Below, piece by piece: positions 25,853-36,300 of a stretch of 64,000 nucleotides of DNA (its first letter is position 1; each line of letters opens with the position of its first letter). Made by a program: the position numbers and the translations under genes. The notes below the pieces were generated by a model, which saw nothing but the letters and a program-made list of their open reading frames with translations, ran no database searches and was not told the DNA's origin. Source of the DNA: Paenibacillus piscarius (GTDB taxonomy: Bacteria > Bacillota > Bacilli > Paenibacillales > Paenibacillaceae); NCBI RefSeq assembly GCF_022234545.1, contig NZ_JAIEUI010000011.1:1-64000 (forward strand). Direction: 5' to 3'.

Positions 25853-26398
25853 TCATTCTGCCAGTCCGAAGCCCCGGGCGGCAGCTCCGGAAATCTCGTC
25901 TGCCATGACCATCACCCGGTGCAGCGGAGTGGTCTGCAAGGTGCGGTAGGGACGGGGACTGTTCACATCCACGACTGCGGCCAGGCTATAGTTGCCTACG
26001 GCCGGCAAGGCTAATCCGACAGACTGTGCGGGCCGCAGCGGCCGTGCCGACGCGAAGTAGCAGCCGAGGACCGCCGGCGGGCCCAAGCAGGCATCCACTG
26101 CAATAATGATCTGCCCTTCCGGAATCGCGGCTATCCTCTGGACCAGATTGTTAGCATCGCAGGGGTCCGGCAGTGTTCCCGCAACGTTCGGGAAGCCGTA
26201 ATCCAGCAGGCGGCTGCCCGTGAGCGGCCCAAGCGCATCCCCCGTGGAGCGGTCGGTGCCGATACACAGGAAGGTGATCTCTTCTGCGGAGTGCAGTGCT
26301 GCGATCCCGCCGAAGAAGGCAGCCAGGCCTGCGGCATCCATTTTACGGCGTTGTCTGCTCTCCTCTTCTCTGATGGCCAAGGTCCGGCCTCCCCTCAT
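25853..26398 (-). CDS. yyaC: YyaC-type spore protein
   Basis: This protein (up to 181 residues) matches the YyaC family, related to the germination protease GPR and found in spore formers. The signature ITFLCIGTDRSTGDALGPLTG (split at residues about 41-61) and IIAVDACLGP (about 97-106) are visible. The start is uncertain; a Met at residue 20 (MDAAGLAAF) would also give a normal family length. It supports a spore-forming host. Confidence 0.87.
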   Translation of the reverse strand: MRGGRTLAIREEESRQRRKMDAAGLAAFFGGIAALHSAEEITFLCIGTDRSTGDALGPLTGSRLLDYGFPNVAGTLPDPCDANNLVQRIAAIPEGQIIIAVDACLGPPAVLGCYFASARPLRPAQSVGLALPAVGNYSLAAVVDVNSPRPYRTLQTTPLHRVMVMADEISGAAARGFGLAE

Positions 26399-26550
26399 TC
26401 ACAGGCTAGAGCTTGCCCGGACTATTTCCCTTTAATTTAACATGTTTGGCCGGGAATGCACAAAAAAATGGTCACCCGCTGCTCAAACATGATAAAATAC
26501 TTGGACTGTACAAGACATTCTATATCGATTAGAGAGGACGGTTGTATGTA

Positions 26551-26775
26551 ATGGATCTGTCGAACCCCAGCCAGGAGAATATTGAATATATGATCGAAGG
26601 CATCAAAAACAAGCTGAAAATGGCCAGCGCCGCCGCCATGCAGGCTTCAGCGTTCCCGGTCGAGAACTACGAGGATATCCAGGACATCTATGAGGTGGCT
26701 ATGGGCAGCGACCGGCTCAGCATCTCCCAGGTGGAGGCGCTGGTCTCAGAGCTCGGCCGCCTGCGCAAGAAATAA
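26551..26775 (+). CDS. DUF1128 family small protein
   Basis: This 74-residue helical protein begins MDLSNPSQENIEYMIEGIK, the usual start of DUF1128. A TTG three codons upstream (26542) is too close to the GAGAGGA site, so the ATG at 26551 is preferred. Function is unknown. Confidence 0.88.
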   Translation: MDLSNPSQENIEYMIEGIKNKLKMASAAAMQASAFPVENYEDIQDIYEVAMGSDRLSISQVEALVSELGRLRKK

Positions 26776-26790
26776 TCTCCGCACCAAGCA

Positions 26791-26844
26791 TAAGCCCTTC
26801 ATCTTCGTTGTCCGCTGTTACGGATGCTGAAGATGAAGGGCTTA
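26791..26844. terminator. long hairpin between convergent genes
   Basis: A perfect 16-bp stem (TAAGCCCTTCATCTTC and its complement) surrounds a 22-nt loop. It lies between the DUF1128 and pirin genes. T-runs are absent on both sides, so efficient intrinsic termination is uncertain. Confidence 0.6.
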
Positions 26845-26885
26845 TATGTGCAGGTATCATTCTCAAGGCTGTACGGCTGCAGATG

Positions 26886-27608
26886 CTACGGGAGATCAAT
26901 CAGAATGAACTCCGCTTCCCCTTCGCTGCTGATTCCCTTAAGGGTCATATCACAGTTCTTGCGGATACGGGCGGCATCCCCCTGCTGAAGCTGAAATACC
27001 CCGTCTGAGCAGGCGATCTCCAGATGGCCGGAAATCACATAAAGATGGGTACGTCTCTCTTCCTGCTGCGGGTAACGCAGCTCCCGGTTCGTCTGCAGAA
27101 CCGACAGATAAATGTTCACATCCTCACCGAGTTGAAGCGCCCCTTGTGCCCCTGACCCGGAAGCCACCGGCAGCAGATTGTTCAGCTTGAGCTCCGGCGG
27201 GAAGAAACGGGCATCCCATCTTGGGGTCATGCCTGGCCGGTCCGGCAGGAGCCAAATCTGCAGGAAGCGGACATTCGTGCTGGGCGAGGGATTGGTCTCG
27301 GAATGGTTAATACCTGTGCCTGCGCTCATCATCTGCACGCTGCCGGCCTGAAGATCTGCGTGATTCCCCAGATCATCCTGATGCTTCAGGACGCCTGACA
27401 CCACATACGTAATAATCTCCAGATCATGATGCGGATGCTCATGCATTCCCTGCTCCGGCTTCAGCTCATTGTCGTTATGCGCCAGCAGGACACCGAAATG
27501 GGCGTTGCTCGGATCATCATAGTCGGCAAAGGAAAAGCTGAATTCACTGTGTATCCATTCTCTATTTGATGTATGACGCTCTGCGGATGTTACGACTTTA
27601 ATCATCAT
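26886..27608 (-). CDS. pirin family protein (YhhW-like quercetinase type)
   Basis: This 240-residue bicupin starts at ATG 27608, six bases after GGAGG. The N-terminal cupin carries the metal ligands in HEHPHHDLEIITYVVSG (about residues 54-70: His, His, Glu) and a later His/Glu pair in GINHSETNPS. Pirins bind iron and may have quercetin dioxygenase or regulatory roles. Confidence 0.9.
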   Translation of the reverse strand: MMIKVVTSAERHTSNREWIHSEFSFSFADYDDPSNAHFGVLLAHNDNELKPEQGMHEHPHHDLEIITYVVSGVLKHQDDLGNHADLQAGSVQMMSAGTGINHSETNPSPSTNVRFLQIWLLPDRPGMTPRWDARFFPPELKLNNLLPVASGSGAQGALQLGEDVNIYLSVLQTNRELRYPQQEERRTHLYVISGHLEIACSDGVFQLQQGDAARIRKNCDMTLKGISSEGEAEFILIDLP

Positions 27609-27945
27609 AATGCACCTCCATAGATGTTGGAACCTTCTCCATAGCATGAAGCAAAGGGCTCATTGAATGCTCCTTAGATTGAAATGTATACAGGCGCGAT
27701 AATTATTTATTTCTTACCCCCTTACATTCACTGTCAATCAGCTTTGTAAAGCCGCAGATTCGACTGATTCTATAGAGAAAGAAGCCTCTTACGAACTCAT
27801 ACTGCCTCTCCCTCCGGCAATCTTTCCCACGCTTCTCCTCTGTTTCAGCCCATAGCACAACGTTTATATACGAAGTAAGAACCTTCAGGGTATGGCCTTT
27901 CAGACTATCCTGAACCCAACCAATTCAATTGAGGAGTGATTAATA
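27609..27945. other. intergenic region upstream of ytxH
   Basis: I see no gene or firm promoter here. A GTTTAT and a GGGTAT (about 27869-27895) resemble SigB hexamers but are 20 nt apart, too far for SigB. Confidence 0.5.
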
Positions 27946-28449
27946 ATGAATAAAGCAGAGAAGGATTATCCGGTAGAAAGCGGAAGCACATTCTTTAAAG
28001 GTATTTTCATTGGCGGTCTGCTGGGAGCGGCAGCGGCCCTGTTGTTCGCACCGAAGCCGGGACGTGAAATGCGCAGCGATTTGTCCGACAAGCTTACGGT
28101 AGCCACCGACAAGACCAAGGAGGTTGCGGGTGCTGTAACCGACAAGACGAAATCACTCGCCACTACGGTCAGTGAAAAAGCCACGGATCTGGCCGGAACA
28201 GTATCTGCCAAGGCGTCTGATATCTTCACCACCGTCAGTGACAGCAAGCAGCAGATTGCCGCGACCTTGTCAGAGACCGGCAAAAAGATCGGCGAGACCG
28301 TAAGCGATGCCTCCAAGGACGTGGCTGCTGAAGCCAAGAATGCTTCCGGCGAAGTAGCCGATAAGGCGAAGGATGCCTCCCAGGAGCTGGCGGATCAGGC
28401 CAAGGACGCCAAAGAGGAAGTTAAGGATACTTACAAATCCTCTTATTAA
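27946..28449 (+). CDS. ytxH: YtxH-type stress protein with LEA-like tail
   Basis: This 167-residue protein has an N-terminal hydrophobic, Gly-rich segment (residues 18-40: FFKGIFIGGLLGAAAALLFA) and PGREMR, typical of YtxH (Gas vesicle protein-like). The rest is a long Ala/Lys/Asp/Thr-rich amphipathic repeat of about 11 residues, like LEA desiccation proteins. In Bacillus subtilis ytxH is a SigB-dependent general stress gene. It lies close to sigB. A GAGGAG site precedes the ATG. Confidence 0.83.
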   Translation: MNKAEKDYPVESGSTFFKGIFIGGLLGAAAALLFAPKPGREMRSDLSDKLTVATDKTKEVAGAVTDKTKSLATTVSEKATDLAGTVSAKASDIFTTVSDSKQQIAATLSETGKKIGETVSDASKDVAAEAKNASGEVADKAKDASQELADQAKDAKEEVKDTYKSSY

Positions 28450-28483
28450 GTTAAGCGGGGAACTCCGGCTGATGACACAGTCA

Positions 28484-28521
28484 AGAGAGGGGCCAGATCT
28501 CAGGACTGGTCCCTTTCTATT
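28484..28521 (+). terminator. ytxH terminator
   Basis: AGAGGGGCCAG pairs with CTGGTCCCTTTCT, followed by a short T-rich stretch. Confidence 0.7.
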
Positions 28522-28583
28522 TAAGCATGCCTAATGAACAATGAATTCAGCCTGTTCCAGGCTACAGAAAGCAGGGACGCCTT

Positions 28584-28916
28584 ATGGGAGAAGCTAATAA
28601 CCGGACCAGGTCTTATGACGTCGATGAGCATCCCTTCGAGCTGCGGCATGAGGTCAAGCGCTTAAATGCCAGGCTTGATAAAATTGCCGATTCCCTTGAG
28701 AAATCAGAGTTCAAAGATATTCTGGAGAACTACACCGACCCCAAGAAACGGATTATCACCAATCTGATGGCGGGCATCTCCAGAGGCCTGGGGCTCTCAC
28801 TTGGGACTTTTGTCATCCTCGGGTTACTGGGATACATTCTCAGCCTGTTCCTGGATGTACCGGTCATCGGGGAATATCTCGCCCAGATCAAGAAATATAT
28901 AGACTCCAACAGCTAG
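28584..28916 (+). CDS. DUF5665 membrane protein
   Basis: This 110-residue protein has a coiled-coil-like N-terminal part (residues 18-60) and one long hydrophobic region (about 70-95), followed by a C-terminal amphipathic helix. This is the DUF5665 layout. Function is unknown; it lies beside ytxH, possibly in the same stress response. A GCAGGGACG ribosome-binding region is weak. Confidence 0.78.
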   Translation: MGEANNRTRSYDVDEHPFELRHEVKRLNARLDKIADSLEKSEFKDILENYTDPKKRIITNLMAGISRGLGLSLGTFVILGLLGYILSLFLDVPVIGEYLAQIKKYIDSNS

Positions 28917-28994
28917 GCCTGTTGCTCTTACCTCCCTCCTGCAGCCGGCTTAGTGGCCATAGAATGCAGGCGGGAGGTTATTGCTGTCTTCAGC

Positions 28995-29037
28995 AAAAAG
29001 AGCAAGCCCGTATCCCAACAAGGATAGGACTTGCTCT
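28995..29037 (-). terminator. sigB operon terminator
   Basis: On the minus strand an imperfect stem of about 16 bp starting AGAGCAAG is followed by TTTTTG. It lies about 25 nt past the sigB stop. A second inverted repeat (CCTCCCGCCTGCA-type) is just beyond, 28930-28980. Confidence 0.85.
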
Positions 29038-29059
29038 GCTTGGGTCATCACATGAATAA

Positions 29060-29830
29060 TTAATAGGATGAATTCGCCATAATCTGCTTCAGCTTCTCGG
29101 TGGCCCGCTTCTGGATGCGTGATACACTCATCTGGGAGACGCCCAGCTTCTGGGCAATGGCCCGCTGGGATTGGCCGTCCTGGAAGGCCAGCAGCAGTAC
29201 CTGCTGCTCCTGCTCCTTCAATTGTCCGAGCGCCTGCTGCAGATCCATACGCTTCTCAACCGTCTCGTAGTCGTTGGCCTCGGAGCTGATCAATTCGCCA
29301 AGGGTGGCCCCGCTCTCCTCTTGGGATAGCGGCGAATCGAGCGAAACATAATGATAACATTCTCTGCCGGCCAGTACTTCCACCGTTTCTTCCACGGTCA
29401 GATCCAGATAGCTCGCAATCTCTTCAACCGCAGGCGAACGCTCTAACCGGATGGTCAGTTCATCGATTGCCTGCTGGACGAGTGCGCCCTTTTCCTTGAT
29501 CCGCCTTGGAACCTGTATGTACCAGGATTTATCGCGAAGGAAGTTTTTCATATGCCCGATCATGCTTTTCATCGCATACGGCTCAAATGGAATGCCCAGG
29601 CTGATATCGTATTGCTGGAGCAGCCGGATCAGTGCCATCTGCCCCACCTGGTACAGATCTTCATAGAGATCCGGACGGTTGCGGGCAATCTTGCCGGCGG
29701 CCATCTTCACCATCGGCTCATATTTACGGATAAGCACGGTGGCAATTTCATTGTCTTTGGTCTGCTGGTATTCCCAGATCAGGCTTACTGCATCATTCAT
29801 GGACTCAGGGGGAGTCACTTTGTCATTCAT
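29060..29830 (-). CDS. sigB: general stress sigma factor SigB
   Basis: This 256-residue group 3 sigma factor has regions 2, 3 and 4 in order. Region 2 (about residues 30-105) includes RPDLYEDLYQVGQMALIRL. Region 3 includes RIKEKGALVQQAIDELT. Region 4 has the C-terminal helix-turn-helix QRAIAQKLGVSQMSVSRIQ. The order rsbV-rsbW-sigB and a SigB promoter upstream identify it as SigB rather than SigF. It overlaps rsbW by a few bases. Confidence 0.94.
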   Translation of the reverse strand: MNDKVTPPESMNDAVSLIWEYQQTKDNEIATVLIRKYEPMVKMAAGKIARNRPDLYEDLYQVGQMALIRLLQQYDISLGIPFEPYAMKSMIGHMKNFLRDKSWYIQVPRRIKEKGALVQQAIDELTIRLERSPAVEEIASYLDLTVEETVEVLAGRECYHYVSLDSPLSQEESGATLGELISSEANDYETVEKRMDLQQALGQLKEQEQQVLLLAFQDGQSQRAIAQKLGVSQMSVSRIQKRATEKLKQIMANSSY

Positions 29831-30279
29831 ACTTTCTCCTCGCTGAAATTAAGCCGTTTGGTCAGGGTAACGACGGTTCCTTTCCCTGCTTCGCTTACGA
29901 CACTAACATCGTCCATAAGCGCCTGCATCAGATAGAAACCAAGTCCGCCGACCTGAACATCGTTGAGCTCCTTGTCATGAAGCGTCAGACGTTCCCCGGC
30001 CGCATCCATACCGTCAAAGCTCTCCCCTTCATCTTTGACAGTGATGGACAAGGCACCTGATCCTACCTCAAAGATTACATCAACCAGACCGTCCGCCTGC
30101 CCGTAGGCATACAATACGGAATTATTACAGGCTTCCGAGACGGCTACCTTCATATCCTCAATGTCCTCATAGGTGAAGCCCATCTTGGAGGCAATACCAT
30201 ATAAATTAAGTCTGACGATATCGACATATTCTGCGCTGGCGGGTAACTGAAGAACTACTCTTTGCACGTCATCACTCAT
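29827..30279 (-). CDS. rsbW: anti-sigma-B factor/serine kinase RsbW
   Basis: This 150-residue GHKL ATPase has the N-box EACNNSVLYAYG (about residues 48-59) and G-boxes KDEGESFD and GGLGFYLM. RsbW binds SigB and holds it inactive, and it phosphorylates RsbV on a Ser. Dephosphorylated RsbV draws RsbW away and frees SigB. It overlaps sigB by four bases and follows rsbV by about 18 nt. Confidence 0.94.
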   Translation of the reverse strand: MSDDVQRVVLQLPASAEYVDIVRLNLYGIASKMGFTYEDIEDMKVAVSEACNNSVLYAYGQADGLVDVIFEVGSGALSITVKDEGESFDGMDAAGERLTLHDKELNDVQVGGLGFYLMQALMDDVSVVSEAGKGTVVTLTKRLNFSEEKV

Positions 30280-30297
30280 CCTTAGTTCGATCCTTTC

Positions 30298-30642
30298 CTA
30301 GTGGGAATTCTCTTGGGGGGCAAAAAACTTAGAAATACCAGTCATGTCAAACAGCTTCTGGATTTGCGGAGGAACCTCATCCACGGTAAATTTGACGTCC
30401 ATGCCGTGTCTTGCCTTGAGGATCGACAGCAGAATCCCGATGCCGGTGCTGTCAATGTATTTCAAATCCTTAAGATTGATGACGAGGTCAAGCCCCGTAT
30501 CTCCCACCAGCGGTTCCATGACTATACGGAAATCAGGAGCCACAGACAGATCAAGCTCACCTACCAGATAAACGGTGCAAACGGAACCTACGGTTTCGGT
30601 TTTTGCGTGGAACTTTTCGCTTTTATGTGTATTCATAGACAA
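30298..30642 (-). CDS. rsbV: anti-anti-sigma factor RsbV
   Basis: This 114-residue STAS protein has the conserved phosphoacceptor context YIDSTGIGIL, with Ser65 as the predicted site. Dephosphorylated RsbV releases SigB from RsbW. It is the first gene of the sigB operon, with an AGGAGAG ribosome-binding site. Confidence 0.94.
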   Translation of the reverse strand: MSMNTHKSEKFHAKTETVGSVCTVYLVGELDLSVAPDFRIVMEPLVGDTGLDLVINLKDLKYIDSTGIGILLSILKARHGMDVKFTVDEVPPQIQKLFDMTGISKFFAPQENSH

Positions 30643-30674
30643 TCTCTCCTGATTTTAAATGTTTTCTTTACCAA

Positions 30675-30700
30675 TAACCCTAATGAACCATTGTTGAAAC
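30675..30700 (-). promoter_or_regulatory. SigB-dependent promoter of rsbV-rsbW-sigB
   Basis: On the minus strand, GTTTCA (30695-30700) and GGGTTA (30675-30680) are separated by exactly 14 nt, close to the SigB consensus GTTTAA-N14-GGGTAT. It lies about 35 nt upstream of rsbV and fits positive autoregulation. Confidence 0.8.
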
Positions 30701-30736
30701 AAAAAAGGGAACATTGCTTAAGTGGTAATTCATGGA

Positions 30737-32407
30737 TCAGGCATTGAAAAGTGAGGTGTTCCGCCGTGTGGCGGGGTTATCCCTGCCGGAATATTTAGAT
30801 ATTACCTGCTTAATGCTGCTAAGCTTGATTGGCTTGCTGATATAAGCGTCCATGCCGGCCTCAATACACCGGTTCTGGATTCCGTCCATTACATTCGCGG
30901 TCATCGCAATGATGACTGTCCGGTCCGGGGAGCCGGCCGCATCCTTACGGATCAGGGAGGTAGCTTCCAGGCCATCCATCACAGGCATTTGCAGGTCCAT
31001 GAAGATAAAGTCATATACGGATCCACGGGCCATCTGTACCGCCTGGCTGCCGTCCTCGGCCACTTCGGCATCATAGCCCAGCTTGCTGAGCATACTCACC
31101 ATCAGGCGCTGGTTAATCGGATGGTCATCCACAACAAGCACCCTGCTCCGGTGTTCCTCTTCGAGCTCATCCCCCGGATGCTCTTCTTCCCGGCAGCCGC
31201 TCTCCAGCTCCTCCTCAGGCACTGCGACCTGAATAGTGAACACGAAGGTAGCCCCCTTCTCTTCCATCGACTCCACGCGGATATCGCCGCCCATCATGCC
31301 CACGAGCGATTTGCAGATGGCCAGGCCAAGCCCGGTCCCGCCATACTTGCGGGTCATAGAGGAATCCAGCTGGGAGAAAGGCTGGAACAGCCGGTCACAT
31401 TTATCCGGCGAAATGCCAATCCCTGTATCCTTGACGGTAAATTCAATTACCAGTTTATGATCGGATGAAGGCAGACTGGAAGCCACTAAATACACGCCGC
31501 CCTGATTGGTGAATTTCACCGCATTAGCAACAAGATTAATGAGTACCTGCCGCAGACGGGCCATATCGCCATACACCAGCCGCGGCAGCTTCTGATCGAT
31601 GAAGTAGGCCAGCTCCAGGTTTTTTTTGCCGGCCTCCGCAGAGAACAGACTGAATACCTCCTGAATAGTGGTCTGCAGCTCAAACAGCTGCTCCTCCATC
31701 TCCATCTTGCCCGATTCCATCTTGGTGAAATCAAGAATATCGTTAATTACAGTAATTAAGGTATCGGCACTCTTGCGTATAATCTCCGTATACTCCTTCT
31801 GCTCCGGGGCAAGCTGAGTCTCCATCAGTAGATCAATCATACCTACGACCCCGTTCATCGGCGTACGGATTTCATGGCTCATCATCGCTAAGAATTCCGT
31901 CTTGGCGGTAGCGGCAATCTCTGCCTCCTCCTTAGCCTTGACCAGCTCTGCGTTGGTCCGCTCCAGCTCCAGCGTCTTCTGCTGCAGTTGCATCGCCTGG
32001 ATCTGCAGCTTCTTGCTGGTCAAATACATATTTACAAAGCCTTCAATCTTGGATTTCAGAATCTGCGGAATAAACGGCTTGACCATATAATCAATTGCAC
32101 CGGCGGAATAGCCTGCGAACAGATGCTCCGCCTCCTTGCTGTTGGCCGAGATGAAGATAATCGGAATATCCTTCGTCTTCTCCCTAGCCTTGATTAATTT
32201 GGCGGTTTCAATCCCGTCCATACCCGGCATCTGCACGTCGAGAACAATCACGGCGAACTCATACTTCAATAAGCACCGCAGTGCTTCTTCTCCAGAATTG
32301 GCTTTGATAAGCTTGTAATGCTGACTCTCCAGAACGGCTTCGAGTGCCAGCAAATTCTCGGGACGGTCGTCAACCAGCAGTATATGAATCGGTTCCTGAA
32401 CCCCCAT
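30737..32407 (-). CDS. hybrid histidine kinase without sensor domain (REC-HK-REC)
   Basis: This 556-residue soluble protein has a receiver (D57) at its N-terminus, a coiled coil (about 128-168), then HisKA with H178. HATPase follows, with N295 in the N-box and G1/G2 motifs DTGIGIS and GGTGLGL. A second receiver (D471) is at the C-terminus. There is no sensor or membrane segment, so input presumably arrives as phosphate on D57 or by contact. It lies 16 nt after cheR and 94 nt before rsbV, which suggests a role in SigB control. Confidence 0.9.
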   Translation of the reverse strand: MGVQEPIHILLVDDRPENLLALEAVLESQHYKLIKANSGEEALRCLLKYEFAVIVLDVQMPGMDGIETAKLIKAREKTKDIPIIFISANSKEAEHLFAGYSAGAIDYMVKPFIPQILKSKIEGFVNMYLTSKKLQIQAMQLQQKTLELERTNAELVKAKEEAEIAATAKTEFLAMMSHEIRTPMNGVVGMIDLLMETQLAPEQKEYTEIIRKSADTLITVINDILDFTKMESGKMEMEEQLFELQTTIQEVFSLFSAEAGKKNLELAYFIDQKLPRLVYGDMARLRQVLINLVANAVKFTNQGGVYLVASSLPSSDHKLVIEFTVKDTGIGISPDKCDRLFQPFSQLDSSMTRKYGGTGLGLAICKSLVGMMGGDIRVESMEEKGATFVFTIQVAVPEEELESGCREEEHPGDELEEEHRSRVLVVDDHPINQRLMVSMLSKLGYDAEVAEDGSQAVQMARGSVYDFIFMDLQMPVMDGLEATSLIRKDAAGSPDRTVIIAMTANVMDGIQNRCIEAGMDAYISKPIKLSSIKQVISKYSGRDNPATRRNTSLFNA

Positions 32408-32423
32408 AGGCCCTCCTTACCCG

Positions 32424-33296
32424 CTATTTATTCTTACGGTATATTTTTTCAACCCTGTCCAGAGGCTCATAGCTGTCACTGTATCTTGTGAAATGAATGG
32501 ACTCCTTGGAACCAAGCACCAGGACTCCGAACCGGCTGAGGCTCTCGTGAAACAGGCCGTGTACATGGTCGCGGAGCTCATCATTGAAGTAGATCATCAC
32601 GTTGCGGCAGAAGATAACATTGAATTCATTGAACGAGGTGTCTGTGGCCAGATTATGCTCGGCAAAAATGATATTCTTGCGCAGATAAGGCTGCAGAATC
32701 ACCGAATTATATTTCGCTGTGTAATATTCCGAGAATGCACGCGTGCCGCCCGCATCCATGTAGTTCTTGGTGTATTGCTTCATTTTGGAGATTTCATATA
32801 CGCCTTCCTTGGCCTGCTGCAGAGAGCGTGCATTCATATCCGTGGCATAGATTCTGGCCTTGTCATACAGGCCTTCTTCATGAAGCATAATTGCCATCGA
32901 ATAGACCTCTTCGCCTGTGGAGCAGCCTGCGTGCCAGATCCGGATATACGGATAGGTCCGCAAGAGCGGGATGACCTTCTGACGGAAGGTCAGGAAGAGC
33001 CCGGGGTCGCGGAACATCTCCGTCACAGGGATCGACAGGCTGTAGACGAACCGCTCGAAGCAGGCCCGGTCATGCAGCACCTTCTCCTGCAGGGCAGAGA
33101 TGGTAGGCACATTCTCGGCATGAACATGATGCCAGATCCGCCGCTTCAGTGAAGGCAGCGCATAATTTCTGAAGTCATAGCCGTACAGGCGGTGAACCCC
33201 GCTGAGCAGCAGTTCAATCTCAATCTGCTCCAGCTCCTGCTTGCTGCCTGACGGCGTTCCCTGCTCGCCGTACCCGTGTTCCATAGCTGCCATCAT
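32424..33296 (-). CDS. CheR-type methyltransferase, RsbM-like
   Basis: This 290-residue SAM-dependent methyltransferase has the CheR SAM site IWHAGCSTGEEVYSMA (about residues 120-135), ATDMN and FCRNVMIYF. In the Bacillus cereus group, RsbM is a CheR homologue that methylates the kinase RsbK and reduces SigB activity. The neighbouring RsbK-like kinase and absence of chemotaxis genes support that role. The Met at residue 5 could also be the start. Confidence 0.9.
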   Translation of the reverse strand: MMAAMEHGYGEQGTPSGSKQELEQIEIELLLSGVHRLYGYDFRNYALPSLKRRIWHHVHAENVPTISALQEKVLHDRACFERFVYSLSIPVTEMFRDPGLFLTFRQKVIPLLRTYPYIRIWHAGCSTGEEVYSMAIMLHEEGLYDKARIYATDMNARSLQQAKEGVYEISKMKQYTKNYMDAGGTRAFSEYYTAKYNSVILQPYLRKNIIFAEHNLATDTSFNEFNVIFCRNVMIYFNDELRDHVHGLFHESLSRFGVLVLGSKESIHFTRYSDSYEPLDRVEKIYRKNK

Positions 33297-33375
33297 TATC
33301 CATGCTCCCTTGCCTGATCCTTGATTTACGAATCGCTTCTAATGCTACTGTATAGCTATTACCCCGAAATCCCGG

Positions 33376-36300
33376 TTACGAATACAGCCAGACCCGCATT
33401 AACGAAAGAAGCTGGTCGGTACTGATCGGTTTCTTCATATAATCCGAGGCTCCGGCCTCAATACATTTCGCCCGGTCCTCCTTCATCGCCTTGGCGGTAA
33501 GGGCGATAATCGGCAGCTTCTGGTACTGCGGCATCTGCCGGATGCGGCGCATCGCTTCATAGCCGTCCATCTCCGGCATCATCATATCCATCAGCACCAG
33601 ATCATAATCATGCTGCTCTACGAGCATATCAATGGCCTCCCGGCCGTTCTCGGCAAACTTCACTTCCATGTGATAGCCTTCAAGGACGCTGGAGAGGGCA
33701 AATACATTGCGGATATCATCATCGACCAGCAGAATCTTTTTGCCGTCGAACAGCTCTTCCTTATTGTGCAGCTTTTGCAGAATTTTACGCTTATCCTCCG
33801 GCAGATTGGCCTCTACCCGGTGCATGAACAGAGTAGTCTCATCCAGCAGCCTCTCCGGTGAGCGGACGTCCTTAATAATGATGGATTCTGCATATTTGCG
33901 CAGCTGTGTCTCTTCCTTGCTGTCCAGATCCTTGCCGGTATAGATAATAATAGGCAGATCATTCAGCTCTTCATCATCACGGATCTGGTCCAGCAGCTCG
34001 AAGCCGGTCATATCCTCCAGCATCAGGTCCAGCACCATGCAGTCGTACCTCTGCTTGCGCAGCTCGCTTAAGGCTTCGCTGCCGGTTGAGACCGCCGTGA
34101 TCACCACATCATCGTGTCCGATCAGTTCTTCAATGGAACGGCGCTGAATATCGTCGTCCTCCACAATCAATAGATGCTTCAAGGTGCTGGAGGTGTAGTT
34201 CTCAATCTGCTGGAACGCCCGGTCCAGCGCCTCGCGGGAGGACGGCTTCCGCAGATAGGCCATCGCCCCCATCATGAGCCCCTGCTTGATCTCGTCATTG
34301 ACCGAGATGACATGGACTGGAATGTGGCGGGTCTGGGAAGCACCTTTGAGCTCTCTAAGGATTGACCAGCCATCCATGACCGGCAGCTGAATATCGAGAA
34401 TAATTGCATCCGGCAAATGAGTCTTGGCCATCTGCAGGCCAACATCCCCCTGCATGGCCACCAGTCCCTTGAAGCCCCGCCCGCGGGCCATACCGAGCAG
34501 GATCTTGGCGAAGCTCTCATCATCCTCAATAATCAGCAGAACCTTGTCGCCGCCGGCCAGAGAGTCACGGTCATCTTCCACAACCACTTGCACTTGCGGG
34601 GCAGGGGCAATATCTCCGGTAACCTCCCATGGCAATTCTTCCTTGGACGGCATGAGCTCTATGACCTCCCCGGCCGGCGCAGCCTGCACCGCTGCCGGAA
34701 GCAGGCTGTAGTTCGCCTGGACAGGCAAGTATAGCGTAAAGGTACTGCCTTGGCCCTCACGGGATTCCAGCCCGATCGCTCCGCCCATCAGACGGGCCAG
34801 CTCGCGGCTGATCGACAGCCCCAGCCCGGTGCCGCCGTATTTGCGGCTGGTCGTTCCGTCCACCTGCTGGAAGGCCTCGAAGACAATATCCATCTTGTCG
34901 GACGGGATGCCGATTCCCGAGTCCTTGACGGACAGGGCAATATATTCATATTCATGCGGCAGATACGAAGGCAGCTGCTTCGTATCTGCATGGCTGACCT
35001 TAAACTCAACATACCCTTCGCTGGTAAATTTGAAGGCGTTGGACAACAGGTTGCGCAGAATCTGCTTCAGCCGGTGGCTGTCGTTGTACACGCTATCCGG
35101 CAGCGGCTCCTCGAAGGACAAGCGCAGTGACAAGCCCTTCTTGGCTGCCAGCGGAGCGAAGTTCTGCTTCACGAAGGTCTTCAGCTCGACCAGCGGAATC
35201 TCTTCATGGTTCAGCTCCATTTTGCCGGCGTCGACCTTGGACAGATCCAGAATCTCATCAATCATCTTCAGCAGATCCGCACCTGACATATAGATGGTAT
35301 GGGCAAATTCCACCTGCTTATCGGTCAGGTTGCCCTCCTTGTTCTCCGTAAGAAGCTGTGAGAGTATCAGCAGGCTGTTAAGCGGAGTCCGCAGTTCATG
35401 GGACATATTGGCAAGAAACTCAGATTTGTATTTGCTGGTCACGGCCAGCTGCATCGCCTGCTTCTCCAGCTGCTGCCGGGCCTGTTCAATCTCGTCCTTC
35501 TTCTCTTCCACCTCCTGCACCTGCTCCTGCAGGGCACGGGTCTTCTCAACCAGCTCTGTATTGTAATGCTCCAGCTCTTCCTGCTGCCGCTGCAGCAGCT
35601 CCTCGGAGCGCTTCAGCGCATCGGTCTGCTCCTCCAGGTTCTCATTGGAGCGGCGGAGCTCCTCCTGCTGGGTCTGCAGCTCCTCCGACTGGCATTGCAG
35701 CTCTTCGGTCAGCGTCTGTGATTCCCTCAGCAGCTCCTCTACCACCAACCTGCGGCTAATATTGTTCAGAATGATACCCAGATTGCCGGACAGCTGATGC
35801 AGCAGCTCGTTCTGCAGCGGTGAGAATGGGGTAAAGGAGGCGAATTCGACCACACCCAGCAGCTCTTCCTCAAATAACAGCGGGTAAATCGAAATGTAAC
35901 CCGGATGGGATTGCCCGAAGCCGGAGCTCACTGAGATATAATCATCAGGAGCCTCTGTCAGCTTGATCGGCAGCTTGTCAAGAGCGCACTGCCCGACCAG
36001 TCCCTGTCCGATCTCGAAGCTCTCCTTCGGAGAGACTCCCTCCTCACCGGCATAGTAAGCGCTGCTGACCAGCAGGTTCGGATTGTCCTTACTCTTCAGA
36101 TAGACCGCACCATACTGGGCGCTAAGCACAGGGGTGAATTCACTGACGAAGGTCTGGGATACCTGATCCAGCGAGCTGACGCCGCGCAGCAGCTCCGTAA
36201 CCCGCGCGGTATTCGCATTCAGCCAAGCCTGATCGCTCTGGGCCTGGGTGTAGGACCGCTCCAGCTGCTGCTTCTGCTCAATATCCTCGGCCATGCGCTG

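Noticed and set aside
27869-27895. SigB promoter for ytxH
   Set aside because: GTTTAT and GGGTAT are 20 nt apart, not 13-15, so it does not fit SigB.
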